From positions 372,001 to 436,000 of the forward strand of contig NHNY01000003.1 of assembly GCA_002786065.1 (NCBI GenBank): a stretch of 64,000 bases of DNA. The letters run 5' to 3'. Both the position numbers and the translations under genes were made by a program. The number at the start of each line of letters is the position of its first letter. The stretch's first letter is position 1. The notes under the pieces were generated by a model. That model saw only the letters and a list, made by a program, of their open reading frames with translations. It was not told the origin of the DNA and searched no databases. Source of the DNA: Microcyclospora pomicola (Eukaryota > Ascomycota > Dothideomycetes > Capnodiales). Of the stretch, positions 23,801-34,596 are shown in pieces.

Positions 23801-26800
23801 CTCTATATGTCCTTCGATCAGAATTTAAAACACCTTTTGTCGACAAGAACGGAGGGTTCACGACGCTTAGAAGTCGCTTGAAGATTTTCTGGCGGTCTCC
23901 CAATGCCTGGCTATGCTGCTTTGCCATGCTCTTCGGAAGAGATAAGCCATCCAGTGAGATGGCTGACGTGAGCGTCTTCTCATTCGTTGAAGCCTTGCGT
24001 GTTGATGACAAGCTCGTCGTCTTGCATCCCGAGCTACTATCTACAATTATGATCATGCTAGAGGCAGGGCTGAGAAGCATCACAAAGACGGATGATCCGG
24101 CAGAGACCGAGGCCAGACTTCTTACAGCTGTCATCCAGTTCTTGAGTGAGCTCTACAGTCGTAGCGAAGCCTTTCGCAGTTTTGCAATCACCTCTCGCTA
24201 TGCCCAAGAGCTATTGTTCGTACTCTATCCTGTTTTGGTAGGCTCCGACAGATTGTCTGCAGAGATGGAACTGCAGTCAGACAAGGACTCATTGTCATTC
24301 AAAGGACAGGAAGTCAGAATGCGGCCGCACTCCAATTCTCTTGGTGAGAGACCTCCTTCCGTGCGAAGCCTCAATATGGAGGACGAAAATAAAAGAACGC
24401 CATCTCCGCTGCCACGCAATACGATTCAACGACCACGACGATTATCATCTTTCGTACTTGTGAAGCCCACAGGAACCCCAGCAACCTTCACCACAACATT
24501 GGCACCCAAGACCAACGAACCAGTCAAGATGAATGTAGGAAACTCAACAGTGGAGGCTCTTCTTGAGGTTTGTATCAACCTCTTCGTGGATCAAGTCTGC
24601 CACAAGAAGGACTTCATGGGCATCGGTCTGTTTCTCAAGGTTCCACCAGGTTTTCGAGAGCACCAAGCCTATTTTGAGTCTTATGTACTCGTCAACACGC
24701 TGTCTCAGCTGTGGAACTTCCTTCAGCTCAACCAACCTCTCTTTCTCCAATCGCTGGTGCTGGCGAATCTTTCGCGATACTGTCAACATATGGCTGAGGC
24801 AGTGTTTGAGGGATGGTTTATTGATGGTGCGCAACCACTACTCGACTTCACCGGCAAAGTGTTGGAATATCTGCAGCAGCCGGGTGTGAGCTCTGACAGG
24901 AACGTACGTCTATGCAGTCACAACGTCAGTGCCATTCGGATTGTTTTTCTCCGTGTCACGCTCTGGCGACTCTCGGAACTTGATGAGATGGGAGACGAGA
25001 GAAGTGCGGTCGAATTTCTCCAAAAGATGAGCTACTGGCAAACGATATTGTTTTCTTCGGAAAATCAAGAGACCCCGTTCATTCGACTTATATGCTTCCT
25101 ACTCTACATGAAGCTCGTCTCCGAGGTACGACCAGTAAGACTGGCCGCAGCTAGCCTGTGGCGAACGGTACTTGTCCACAAGCCGACCGAGTCGGCAACG
25201 TTGCTCTCGCTTGCCATGGGCTCTGAGCAGCGTCACTTATCCACCGGCTTCATGAAGCTCATTTCCATGGACGATGAAGACTTCATCGCGTGGGTTGAGG
25301 AAAATCGGTCAAGTCTTGACGCTGTGTTCTTTGATGCGCTGAACAAGCCGTGGGACGACTTCGTCAATGAAGAGAACAAACGGAATGGAGAAACGGCAAA
25401 AGCTCGTCTTGCCAAGCGAAAGGATAAGCTGCGACAATGGCATGCCGAAGAGTCGCAGGCCGACGACTTCCTCCATCGTTATGAAGTGTCGACGAACCAT
25501 TGGCGTTCGAACGTGCACGCGCAAGAACGCTTGAGGCTGCAGCGAGCTATGCAAGATCACCAGGAAAGTGTGAATCATCTGTTCGCCGTCTTCTCTCAGA
25601 TGGAGAAGCTGGTAAAGGGGCCGTGCGGATTGCAGCCTGCAAGATTGGAGGACCAGAAGTGGCAATTGGACGAAACCGAGGCTGTGAATCGTATGCGCAT
25701 GCGCACTGTTCCGGATATGAGTGAGCAGAAAGACGCTGCGTACCAGCCCAAGCGAAAGCACTCCACGCGGCATGCCAACCCCAAACTTGCGATCAACACA
25801 CAGATCCCTCGGATCGTGCATGACAACATCATCTCTTCGTTTCCTGCCGACAGTCCGGCCATCGACACAGCGGACGGGACGAACGAGACGACTCTGCCAA
25901 ACAGGACCAGAGCAGCTTCGGGCTCGATGTCTGGTTCTCAATTGCTGGAAGGGGGATTCGAGATGGTCGACGATCCACATGAAGACGAGGATGGCCTTGT
26001 GGAAGATAAGAATCGTAAGATCATGACAAGTCTGACACGAGGAGACATGGTACAACAACTGTATAACATATCCCGGATCCGTGGTCTAGAAGCAGTGGAG
26101 GGTCTATTGGTGGTGGGTAAGACTTGCCTTTACCTACAGGACAACTTCTTCCAGCGCTCGGACGGAGAGATCGTGAGTGTCTCACATGCGCCCGAGGACG
26201 AAAGAGATCCATATGTACAGCTTATCTCCGGCAAGGATGTCGGCACAAGTCGTGTCAAGACGAGCGCAGGCGATCAGGATACCCGACACTGGACTTGGGC
26301 TGAAGTGCTCAGCATTTCAAAACGCCGCTTCCTTTTCAGAGATGTCTCCGTGGAGGTTTTCTTTACGGATGGTAGAAGCTACCTGCTTACTTGCATGACG
26401 CCAAAATTTCGAGATGATCTCTACAGCGCTATATTGACTCGCGCTCCGCATGTGCACAGCAACTCGTCGGTCGCGAGCGAAGACGCTTGGCGCCTGGATA
26501 CTTTGCGCAATCCAGAAGAGGGACCACAATCATTCGGTTCCAAATTTGCAAGCGTCTTCAACTCTGCTCCAACCCATGCTGCCACGAAGAAGTGGGTTCG
26601 TGGAGAGATGTCCAACTTTCAGTATCTCATGCTTGTCAATACGATGGCAGGCAGGACTTTCAACGATCTCACGCAATACCCGGTCTTCCCTTGGGTCTTG
26701 GCAGACTACACCAGCGAAGAGCTCGATCTGGACGACCCGAAGACTTTCCGCGACTTCTCCAAGCCTATGGGATGTCAAACGGTCTCAAGAGAAGCCGAAT

Positions 26801-28419
26801 ACCGTGATCGCTACAAACAATTCGCCGAAATGGGGGATCAGAGTGCACCGCCATTCCATTACGGCACGCACTACTCGTCTGCAATGATCGTTTCGTCCTA
26901 TCTGATACGATTGCAGCCATTTGTGCAGTCGTATCTTCTGCTGCAAGGTGGTAATTTTGATCACGCCGATAGACTGTTCGACTCAATCAAGAGGACATGG
27001 TTGTCGGCTTCACGAGACACGATGAGCGATGTCCGTGAGCTGACGCCAGAGTTCTTCTACTTGCCCGAATTCCTGGTCAACATCAACAAATACGACTTCG
27101 GCATCAAGCAGGGTGATGGCCAGCCGGTGAATAACATTCATCTACCACGATGGGCGCACGGAGATCCGCAGATCTTCATCACAAAACACCGGGAAGCGCT
27201 GGAAAGTCCTTATGTCAGTGAGCATCTTCATCAATGGATCGATCTCGTCTTTGGCTTCAAACAGCGTGGCGAGGCTGCGATAGACGCGACCAATGTGTTT
27301 CAGCATCTTTCCTACGGTGGTGCTAAGAATCTTGATACCATTGACGACCCGGTGGAAAGATTGGCTACGATCGGCATCATCCACTCCTTCGGTCAGACAC
27401 CGCTTCAGGTATTCCAGCGACCGCATGCCGCTCGTGAGCTTACTCATAGTGCAACGTCCCGGCTGGACAGCACAGCAGGCTCGCTGACTCGTCTACCTGA
27501 TGCGCTGTATAGCAGTATCGAGAAGGTGGCGGGCCTGACCTTCTCACCTTCCCAAGAACGTTTGCTCTGTAATGGACCCACGCAGCTGAACCTCTTGCCA
27601 AACTGCGACCGCTTCATGTCTTGGGGCTTTGCTGATCACAGTATCCGCTTCTTTTCGTCCAATACCAAGCGTCTGCTTGGTCTGTACGAGAATACGCATA
27701 TCGGCCCCATCACAACGGCAACTTTTGCAGATAGCAAGACACTTGTCACTGCTGGCGCCGACTGCACACTAGCTGTATGGACTGTTGCCACGCCTCGCGA
27801 TTCGATAGACTTACAGCCAAAGACGTACCTCTTTGGCCACCGCACCGCAGCGACGATCCTCGCCGCTAGTCGTGTATTCAGTACACTGCTTTCAGCTTCG
27901 ACTGACGGACAAGTCATACTATGGGGATTGAACAGGTTCAACTGCATTCGCATCCTCCGTCCCGCAGGTAGTGCACCGATCCAAGCTGCTCGCGTAAGCA
28001 ACGTCACCGGCCACATCGCCATCTGCTGTGGACCGAACCTGCTGATCTACACTCTGAACGGCAACCTCTTGGTCCAACAGACCATCGCCGACCACCCCAC
28101 CGCCGAGATGACGACCTGCGCGTTCTACGAGGGCGTCGCGAACGAATGGCAGGAGCGCGAACTCATCTTCACAGGCCATGCTGGCGGCGTCGCTAATGTC
28201 TGGGCGCTGACGATCCTGAGTGATGGAGCGTGGTACTTGCAGCTGGTCAAGCGGATGAACCATATCGATGGCGCAAGGGAGGACGGCGGAAACCGTGCGG
28301 CCGCGATCACAGCTATCTTGCCGATGCCCCAAGCAGTGTACACCGGAGACGAGGACGGCAAAGTGTGGGAGTGGGATTGCGTACAACGGTACGGCGGCTA
28401 CAGTGCGAAGGGGAGGTGA
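20848..28419 (+). CDS. bph1: BEACH-domain WD40 protein (Beige/Bph1/LvsA-like)
   Basis: One uninterrupted frame of 2523 codons. The N-terminal 1700 residues are armadillo-like helices with a concanavalin A-like/LamG insert around residues 320-480 (FPPTAGYALAAWVRIDYYD, then VILQTSVRSS). A PH-like domain spans about 1730-1860 (QLYNISRIRGLEAVEGLLVV to YLLTCMTPKFRDDLYSAIL). The BEACH domain follows, about 1885-2190, with WVRGEMSNFQYLMLVNTMAGR, QYPVFPWVLADYTS and HSFGQTPLQVFQRPH, all diagnostic. WD40 blades occupy 2220-2523. Such proteins act in vesicle and membrane traffic, vacuole or lysosome sorting; yeast Bph1 influences cell-wall and vacuolar protein sorting. A Ser/Pro-rich linker near 1150-1215 is probably disordered. 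ATG context is good and no earlier in-frame ATG is needed. Absence of introns over 7.6 kb is notable beside neighbours with introns. Confidence 0.95.
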   Translation: MALQAGRTGRQRSSTGASRSLSREEQDSQTAQLLEAFRSDSSGNSTDLLTLSKSVNSLEQDLVSNPATKDVFRHGSGFEVILDSVHRIAAQKPDDAHTSLSLLNDILSLLSKALLGHRGNQKYFSSFLDGWSTLSSNCILFTKVLLSDKHLKQNVSQLVESLLNVSLDDADIEDGWTDLSVPERFAPGFAVQNPEFCLIALNITLYAWGNASQATNTRESQLLITAIQHVYDVVTSSTRNRVILWQTSIASRILPIVLDPSLSPELNHVALKTFTTLTGLGISSLDDVAYLFREANHSNPARDLLLNILQRSKDPAYVQFDLATKGYASIEFPSLPRAFPPTAGYALAAWVRIDYYDPTCHTTLFGAFDATQACFVLLYLEKDSHNVILQTSVRSSRPSVRFKTAQFTAGQWYHIALVHRKVMSDPRHSPASLFIDGEFQEQIKCTYPEAPPDSTDRHNNSPVAQPSTRHSMPVQAFFGTPHDLALETGRNRTKSRWSLGNAHLYHAPLSDEFVAVHFRLGPRYSGNMQDCLGPLLTYRASAELNRYNELLHPDKSDRSDIVIATEEYGSKVMPENRLLLSISPGTILDLETVKSGKGLAKLELDRKALPRFKQLCQKARMVAINGALGSINEAISRSHGVGILTGEPVVAIPSALDSATWCLTGSVSALLQLLESANTKLAFLLAARIVFECIKDNWRISEAMEKGNGFGMLAIVIREKLGFESSPAGQVTTRKASSSLSGDDRQRLPLELLQLVLEFVGYDKDKPENSMIVNPMAYRVLLVDFDTWRRSGLETQSLYYAQFAHFVVQNIHQAFNLKRLTRMRVMRKFVEALKSEDISAEAAPHITKAIRALMDNNAASTMFKDLAMFVAYGLQDERAPAARSFHSMASIVNLRQRTVSWARNARSSRPGTPNTATQQPPKISVSRPELALKVLELLSDIICEDKTGHTLRRFNRAVPNRWLLHLLAETDVRVVDLALGIMCRSLYVLRSEFKTPFVDKNGGFTTLRSRLKIFWRSPNAWLCCFAMLFGRDKPSSEMADVSVFSFVEALRVDDKLVVLHPELLSTIMIMLEAGLRSITKTDDPAETEARLLTAVIQFLSELYSRSEAFRSFAITSRYAQELLFVLYPVLVGSDRLSAEMELQSDKDSLSFKGQEVRMRPHSNSLGERPPSVRSLNMEDENKRTPSPLPRNTIQRPRRLSSFVLVKPTGTPATFTTTLAPKTNEPVKMNVGNSTVEALLEVCINLFVDQVCHKKDFMGIGLFLKVPPGFREHQAYFESYVLVNTLSQLWNFLQLNQPLFLQSLVLANLSRYCQHMAEAVFEGWFIDGAQPLLDFTGKVLEYLQQPGVSSDRNVRLCSHNVSAIRIVFLRVTLWRLSELDEMGDERSAVEFLQKMSYWQTILFSSENQETPFIRLICFLLYMKLVSEVRPVRLAAASLWRTVLVHKPTESATLLSLAMGSEQRHLSTGFMKLISMDDEDFIAWVEENRSSLDAVFFDALNKPWDDFVNEENKRNGETAKARLAKRKDKLRQWHAEESQADDFLHRYEVSTNHWRSNVHAQERLRLQRAMQDHQESVNHLFAVFSQMEKLVKGPCGLQPARLEDQKWQLDETEAVNRMRMRTVPDMSEQKDAAYQPKRKHSTRHANPKLAINTQIPRIVHDNIISSFPADSPAIDTADGTNETTLPNRTRAASGSMSGSQLLEGGFEMVDDPHEDEDGLVEDKNRKIMTSLTRGDMVQQLYNISRIRGLEAVEGLLVVGKTCLYLQDNFFQRSDGEIVSVSHAPEDERDPYVQLISGKDVGTSRVKTSAGDQDTRHWTWAEVLSISKRRFLFRDVSVEVFFTDGRSYLLTCMTPKFRDDLYSAILTRAPHVHSNSSVASEDAWRLDTLRNPEEGPQSFGSKFASVFNSAPTHAATKKWVRGEMSNFQYLMLVNTMAGRTFNDLTQYPVFPWVLADYTSEELDLDDPKTFRDFSKPMGCQTVSREAEYRDRYKQFAEMGDQSAPPFHYGTHYSSAMIVSSYLIRLQPFVQSYLLLQGGNFDHADRLFDSIKRTWLSASRDTMSDVRELTPEFFYLPEFLVNINKYDFGIKQGDGQPVNNIHLPRWAHGDPQIFITKHREALESPYVSEHLHQWIDLVFGFKQRGEAAIDATNVFQHLSYGGAKNLDTIDDPVERLATIGIIHSFGQTPLQVFQRPHAARELTHSATSRLDSTAGSLTRLPDALYSSIEKVAGLTFSPSQERLLCNGPTQLNLLPNCDRFMSWGFADHSIRFFSSNTKRLLGLYENTHIGPITTATFADSKTLVTAGADCTLAVWTVATPRDSIDLQPKTYLFGHRTAATILAASRVFSTLLSASTDGQVILWGLNRFNCIRILRPAGSAPIQAARVSNVTGHIAICCGPNLLIYTLNGNLLVQQTIADHPTAEMTTCAFYEGVANEWQERELIFTGHAGGVANVWALTILSDGAWYLQLVKRMNHIDGAREDGGNRAAAITAILPMPQAVYTGDEDGKVWEWDCVQRYGGYSAKGR

Positions 28420-29237
28420 GATTGAGTGGATGCCTCAAAAAGTAATGGACCGACGAGTATCGATATAGTGGTGAATTACGTTCGATGGATATAGAGGATG
28501 ATGGGATACAGTCGTGCATGCTGCCAATCGAGGCATTGTACCTCATCGAATACGATGCTGTTCTGTCTGTCTCTATGAGAAGAACTTTTCCGTCTAAAAG
28601 CGTTTCGTGGATTCAAATGTCTGGGCAGTATGGATACGTCGCTACTGCGAGCGAGTATCACTCTCATGTCTGATCTTCAAGGAATCGCTGTTTTTCATGT
28701 CGATGCATCCTTTCAGGTAGCTGCGTCATACTGTTGCTATTTCTGGAATATTGGATAGAAGAAGATAGCATAGCAGCATCACTACTACCACCGTACGATC
28801 GTATACGATGCGACTCTGCTGTGCGACGATGCAGGTCCGTCTACCTACTTTGCTAGTCACTTGGCTGTTTCTAAGAAAAGGAGGATCGCTGGCGAGATCC
28901 ACGGCATGACGCACTAATGCTGCCCGCGGATTGGGTCGCCGGCCAATATTGTCGACGGGCCTCCCTCCCGGCGATCGCGTGGCCGCCGTAGCCGTCAGGG
29001 AGACCTCATCATCGTCGAACTTCGCTTGGCTTATACTCTTTCGCCTTCTCTTCTGCATCATTAGGCACTGTAGCGGATCCACGGTACTATTTGTTCATCT
29101 TTCTACCTTCGTGTTCTTGCATATATTTGCGTCCACCACTGTCCTTTATCAGTTCGAACTTTTTCTCGCCTTTTGTTTGACGAATTCACTGCGAACCTGC
29201 ACCCGACCTGTACTTTCATCCTTTCAACACCTCAATC
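28420..29237. other. Intergenic, upstream of GH17 gene
   Basis: Holds the BEACH gene 3' end and GH17 promoter. A TATA-like word (catatattt) lies near 29119-29128, about 115 nt before the GH17 ATG, followed by a T/C-rich leader. No gene seen. Confidence 0.5.
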
Positions 29238-30217
29238 ATGCGTTTCTCTACCGCCATTGCTGCCATCGCAGCCACTCTGCCCTTGACCCAAGCCTACTGG
29301 AAGGGCTTCAACGTCGGTGCGAACAACGAGGATGGCTCGTGCAAGACGACCGCACAGTGGGAGACCGCTTTCAACGATCTGAAGGGTCTGCACCAACACA
29401 TCACATCCGTCCGCTTGTATGCGTCGAGCGACTGCAACACCCTCGAGATGGCGGTACCTGCTGCCATCAAGACCGGCACCAACCTGCTCGTCGGTGTTTG
29501 GGCCGAGGACGCAAACCACTACGCAGCTGAAAAGGCTGCGCTGAAGGCTGCTATCGCGGCCCACGGCTCCGACTGGATTTTGGCTATCAGTGTTGGTAGC
29601 GAGGTCAGTCGTCTCGCTCATACATCCGTAGGAGACTCTGTGCTGACAAGATGTGGATAGGACCTCTACCGTGGAGACACCTCTGCCAGCGCGCTCGCTC
29701 AGCAAATCTACGATGTTCGAGGAATGGTCCGCGCTCTTGGTGTAAATCAGGAGGTCGGCCACGTCGATACCTGGACCGCGTGGGTCGAGAGCAGCAACGA
29801 CGCTGTCACCAAAGCCTGTGACTTCATCGGTCTTGACGCCTACCCTTACTTCCAAGGTGCCTCCATCGGCGACGCCTACAACACTTTCTGGGACGCCGTG
29901 ACTGCTACTCGCAACCACGTCAACTCTGTGCACCCTGGTGCCTGGGTATGGGTCACCGAGACTGGTAAGTTCACTGCATACATTGCCTCACTGTATGCCT
30001 TTGCTGACTCATATACACAGGCTGGCCTGTTTCCGGCCCTTCATCTGGTGCCGCAGTCCCATCCCACGCCAACGCTCAGTCTTACTGGTCGTCCGTCGGA
30101 TGCGCCGCCCTCAAGAAGGTCCACCTCTTCTGGTACTCCTACCAAGACTACAACTCCAGCCCCTCCTTCGGCATCTTCGGCAGCCACGACAAGGCCATCT
30201 GGGACACCGCATGCTAG
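29238..30217 (+). CDS. Secreted GH17 beta-1,3-glucanase/glucanosyltransferase
   Basis: Three exons (29238-29603, 29661-29964, 30021-30217), introns of 57 and 56 nt, 288 residues. Residues 1-19 are a signal peptide (AAIAATLPLTQA) followed by YWKGFNVGANNEDGSCKT. Family 17 signatures are present: the acid/base Glu122 in ILAISVGSE at the end of exon 1, and the nucleophile Glu222 in VWVTETGWP, split by intron 2. VRLYASSDCNT and FIGLDAYPYFQ are also typical. The enzyme acts on cell-wall beta-1,3-glucan, in remodelling or softening. The short length, with no Ser/Thr-rich linker or GPI tail, points to a soluble or wall-associated form closer to Bgl2/Scw-type proteins than to GPI-anchored EglC. Hydrolysis versus transglycosylation cannot be told from sequence. 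Confidence 0.92.
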
Positions 30218-32374
30218 ATGCCCGTTCGTCGCTGTATGACACAAAAGTTTTGCATTTTCCGACGAATCATTGCGATGGTTTCCCGACACAACTTCGGGAT
30301 CATGAATGCATCGGTACTGGAGAAGTCGGGTAGGACAGGCGCAATCAAGATACTTCTGTTGCACATATTGGAGTCTTCTCGGCGGGCAACACCAAATCTC
30401 GGCATCACTTGTACATTCTGGCTTTGAATCTTGTTTTCGATACGCTCTTTGGTGTTGGCAAACAACCACACATATACAGTTTTGGGACTAATTAGACGGT
30501 GGAGCATATTGGAAAGGAAATACGGTCTAAGCATTGTAGCATAGGGGTTATCCCCTGTTTAATGAATGGAGAACACATCGAGGAGTTCAAACAAACCTTC
30601 GATTCATAATAAAAGTCTGAGACCCGCTTCTCTTCCTAATCGGGAATGCGATCGTGGAAATCGCGGCTTCTTATATGTACATGCACTCTTGCCTCAAGTA
30701 AAGAAATGCCTATTTCAGAGGGCTACTATTGCATACCACGAGTAGGCCCACGCATAGACTGTTCCGCCGTAATGAGGACTTTATGAGTGCGGCTAGTATC
30801 TGCCTTTGCTAGGCAGAAGTCAATAGTCATGTACGATGTGTTTTAACACTACACCAGATGGATCGAGGATCTTATATACCGGCCGGCACTTGTAGGCATG
30901 TAGGATCCAGGAACTGAAGACACTGATCCTTCTCAAACGGCTATGTACATGGCTATGTGCTCGGTACGCGCTACATCATGGCTACAAGTAGGGCTTACGC
31001 ATTTTACGCGCGTGAGAGCAAGCCGCAGGCCGGCGAGGAGTGGTATGTCAGTGGGAGAGCGAAGAATGAATGTATCGAAACCCATGCATGCATGCAGTCC
31101 TCACATGCATGTAGGTAGTTTCAGGTTGTCACGTACGTATTGGATACTGTGTACAGGGTACATGTACTGTAATCGCCTGCCGCGTGAGAAGACCAGGGCC
31201 GTGCGGAAAACGTGGCAAGCGGTAGCGTAAGGTACATGTAGGTTGTGAATGTGGTCACGTTGCCCTAAGGGTGGAGTCGCTGAGAGAGTTTATCATGCGG
31301 GACTTGACAGCTGAGCAAGGCAGATCCTGTATGCTTCAAGCCACTCGTACGAATTGTTCATCCACGTGTATCAGGTGTGACAGTATCCGCAAGCAAGATC
31401 CTTTCCGGCGCCCGAGCCATGGCCGCTTGCGAACGGTATCTCTCGATCGGCAGATGCCGAGCCTATGTTCACCATGATTCCTTCCACGAATCCGGTAGAG
31501 ATGGTGTTCTGATATCCGAAGACATCGCGAGCTGTTGCCGCCAAGCCGTTGTATATGCAAGAAGAGGAAGTGCTCAGCGGCTAGACGCTGTGGCGTGGCT
31601 GGGACCTGGGGGGTATTGGGCGTCGGTTCCCAACAATGTGCAGCCAAGATGTCGTCGAGCTTCTCCACTTCACGAACGAACAAAGAGGAAGCTGGGCGGG
31701 CGGGAGCATGCAGGCCTGTGGGCCAGTCGGATCACGGCATACTGAGCGTAGTGGAGCCCGATCGGTAGTCAGCATCAGCTTTGTCTAGACTACACCTGCT
31801 CCCACGCCGTTGCGCCGCATGATCCTAGACCGCTCCACCAAGCCATCTTCGAACGGCGCCGAGGCACAGCATGCACCTTCTGTATGCACTGCGCAAGATG
31901 CATCTGAGGATACCGCAGTGCTCGCGGCGGAACGTGTCTGCATCACATGCAAAGACTGCCGCAACTCTCCCAGGGTCGATGGAACGGCCTTCCGATGGCG
32001 CTCGTGCGGAAGCTACAGTCGATCAAACACGGCTGGCGTGCAGCTGAAAGATTATGATCGTTCAACGTCGCTCGCTTCTGCCTGACTATGAGCGATTTGA
32101 ACCAGCTCGAAGCAGGCAAGTCGCTCTGATCAAGGTTTGAGTGTAAGGGTAACGGCCCTGCACTACTGCGAATGCAGCACACGATCGCTTCGGCGACATG
32201 CCTGCCTGTACAGTATTATTCTTTGAGCACCGCGCCTACGCCTTGCATGATACGTCTTGATCCTTTCTCCTCGGTGTGCCGTGTTGCGTCCCCTCTCGTC
32301 TGTCTGTCTTTTACAGAGACGTCCACTACACTGCGAGTCGTTCCGTCCAATTTTGTCTCGTTCGGTGCTCAGTC
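30218..32374. other. Long intergenic stretch with CATG-rich palindromic words
   Basis: About 2.2 kb without a supportable gene; frames such as 31377-31745 and 31810-32085 show no domain. Between 30830 and 31240 the DNA is dense in short palindromes: TACATGTA at 31159-31166 and 31233-31240, and overlapping ATGCATGCATGC near 31084. A cytosine/thymine-rich stretch with a possible splice acceptor (tcttttacag) lies just before the next gene. Confidence 0.5.
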
Positions 32375-33565
32375 ATGGCGTTGATCTCGAGCGAGCTAAT
32401 ATCGCATTACGAATTCGGTCCACCATCTCTATGCGGCTCCAACTTCACTGACTTCAACGCGACCGGCGTTTTTACAATTAATCCGCATGTCGTTCAGCCT
32501 GCGCAATCAGGACAACCCGATAATCTGTCGGGGTTGACGGCGAACTCGTCTTGGGCCGTCACAATCCAAAACTCGTATGGAGCCGCAGATGCCGATTCAG
32601 AGCTCTCCACGAGCTATGGAGCGTGGTATAGCCCAAATGGTGCAGATTACGGCGATGATCTCGGTCTTGGATACGACGTCTGTGCTATAGCTGTAGGATT
32701 TCCGAATCCGTACGCAGTCTATCGAGGACAGCAGGATGATGGAACTTGCTCGTCAACATTCGACGCAACGTGCATCGCCGCACTAAAGGCGGCATCCACA
32801 ACTTATGCGGGTTGGCTGGTTGGCGGCAACCATGGCACCGAGACAAATATCACGAGCACGTCACTGCCTGGCATCTGTAACACCATTGCGGAATGGATCA
32901 GCAATGATGTTCCTGAGTCGTGCCTCCCGTACCTTGAAGATGTACACGCCATTGGAGGCGCATTGACAACCTTCGATAACAACTACGCTGTCCGCCTCAA
33001 CGAATCGTGCCAGATCAACGGGACCTTCCAGAACGTCCTGAACTTCTCCACCAACTCGTCGTTGCCGGTGTATACGAACGAGACGGAGCTGATCGTTCCA
33101 GTTCTGACTGTGTTCATGCCCGTCGCGAACCCAGACCTCACGGTGACGATCTCGCAGACCGTCTCGGAACTCAATTGCCTACATATTACCACCATCAATC
33201 CGGGCAGCTACACGCCAGCTGCTATGGCGGAAGTAGATCCTCCGAACACCGACACAGGCAACGGTCTGTCAGGGGGCGCTATCGCCGGCATCGTCATCGG
33301 TGTTCTCCTGGCTCTCGGTGTCATCGCCGGCATTGCTTTCTGGCTCTGGCGACGAAAACGAGCGAGCAAGCAGGGTGGCGGCTTCGCAGGGCGGCCGGCC
33401 AGCAATGCGGATGCGAAAGAGCTGTTGGGCGCGAGCGTGGTGGAAGCGCCACATATGGAGCGATATGAACTGCCTGGTGGAGAGGCGAAACGATACGAGA
33501 TGGAGAACATCAGCCCCAAGCAGGTCAACGAGCTCCCTGGGCAGACAAGATATGAATTGGCTTGA
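32375..33565 (+). CDS. Single-pass membrane glycoprotein, unknown function
   Basis: 396 residues from ATG 32375; the open frame extends upstream to 32276 but only through a GTG. The outer part (residues about 1-300) has at least ten Asn sequons (NFT, NSS, NIT, NES, NGT, NFS, NET) and about ten cysteines. One transmembrane helix (AIAGIVIGVLLALGVIAGIAFWLW, about 303-326) is followed by RRKR and a 65-residue cytosolic tail containing repeated ERYELPG/KRYEME/TRYELA modules. This is the layout of many Dothideomycete surface proteins. No signal peptide is present at the chosen start, so either a short upstream exon is missing from this model or targeting uses the membrane helix. No enzymatic motif is seen; a sensor or wall-contact role would be a guess. 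Confidence 0.75.
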   Translation: MALISSELISHYEFGPPSLCGSNFTDFNATGVFTINPHVVQPAQSGQPDNLSGLTANSSWAVTIQNSYGAADADSELSTSYGAWYSPNGADYGDDLGLGYDVCAIAVGFPNPYAVYRGQQDDGTCSSTFDATCIAALKAASTTYAGWLVGGNHGTETNITSTSLPGICNTIAEWISNDVPESCLPYLEDVHAIGGALTTFDNNYAVRLNESCQINGTFQNVLNFSTNSSLPVYTNETELIVPVLTVFMPVANPDLTVTISQTVSELNCLHITTINPGSYTPAAMAEVDPPNTDTGNGLSGGAIAGIVIGVLLALGVIAGIAFWLWRRKRASKQGGGFAGRPASNADAKELLGASVVEAPHMERYELPGGEAKRYEMENISPKQVNELPGQTRYELA

Positions 33566-34596
33566 AAGCAGGAATAACGACATCATGACGCGGGAACCAG
33601 GGATACAATAATTATAGGCGGCCAAGGCAGTACGCGCCAATTCGTTGGGAAGCGCGACTGCTGTGTGTATCACGCCCTCTCGACGCTGGCTTGCAGTAGA
33701 CAAAGGATCTAGCGATTCGCGAATCTGCGCGATGGATCTAGTGGCAGAGACATTAATGTTCTCGCCTTCGCTAGGATTGCATCCGCGCTTGTCGCTTCGT
33801 GGAATACATCATTGAACGTGCTACATCCCGCTTTCAGGATGACCACGCAAGATGGCCGAAGTGGCGAGTCCTGAGTCGAATGCGATCACGCATCCCGTCC
33901 GACGCAATGAGTTTCAGTGCGCGAGAGGATGTTTGGTGCAGACTGCATCCTTCTGCACACCGCCTGAAGCGATGCAGCGCCGGTATTGAGAGCTTGAAAA
34001 GAGGCGACAATTCTCCGTGACTTGAATCGGACAATTGCGATTGTTGGCGTGCAAGCCGCTTCGCAATCACCATGAGAGTTGGACGGGCGTCTGATGATGC
34101 ATCGGTGAGAAGCGAGTGTCAGCCAAACATGCTACTCGCTGTGAATTGTGGAGGCTCTTAGCCAGGGAACAGATCTTCACCCGATCAGAGTCGCTAGGCT
34201 GCGCACCTCGTGAAAATGCACAAATCGCCCCGAATCGCTCAACACTGCGTCGACTGCCAACGACCAACGAGGCGTGATCTCTGTGGAGTACAAGGCAAGA
34301 AGAGGACGGAAGTGGGGAAGGAAAGTGCCTACGCTTTGGTTCAGAGGAGAGAGTCTACCACGAAAGAAGAAACGCTCGAGAGATCATGACTTGAGGATCA
34401 GAAGTAGAGTCTAGACGTGCAGCATGCGCTCTCACGGACCGCTTGCTACCTTGGAGGGTAGTTACGGTAATGCGTCATGATCACATTAGATTCGTAGCGA
34501 TATCGAAGTACATACATTCGCAAACAGCCACCATATGTTCCATATTTCCCACATACCCGCGTTTTCCTTGCAGCCATCCTGTTCCTCGCAAGCGCA
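33566..34596. other. Convergent intergenic spacer
   Basis: Between the surface-protein stop and the stop of the minus-strand acyl-CoA ligase. No gene or repeat recognised. Confidence 0.5.
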
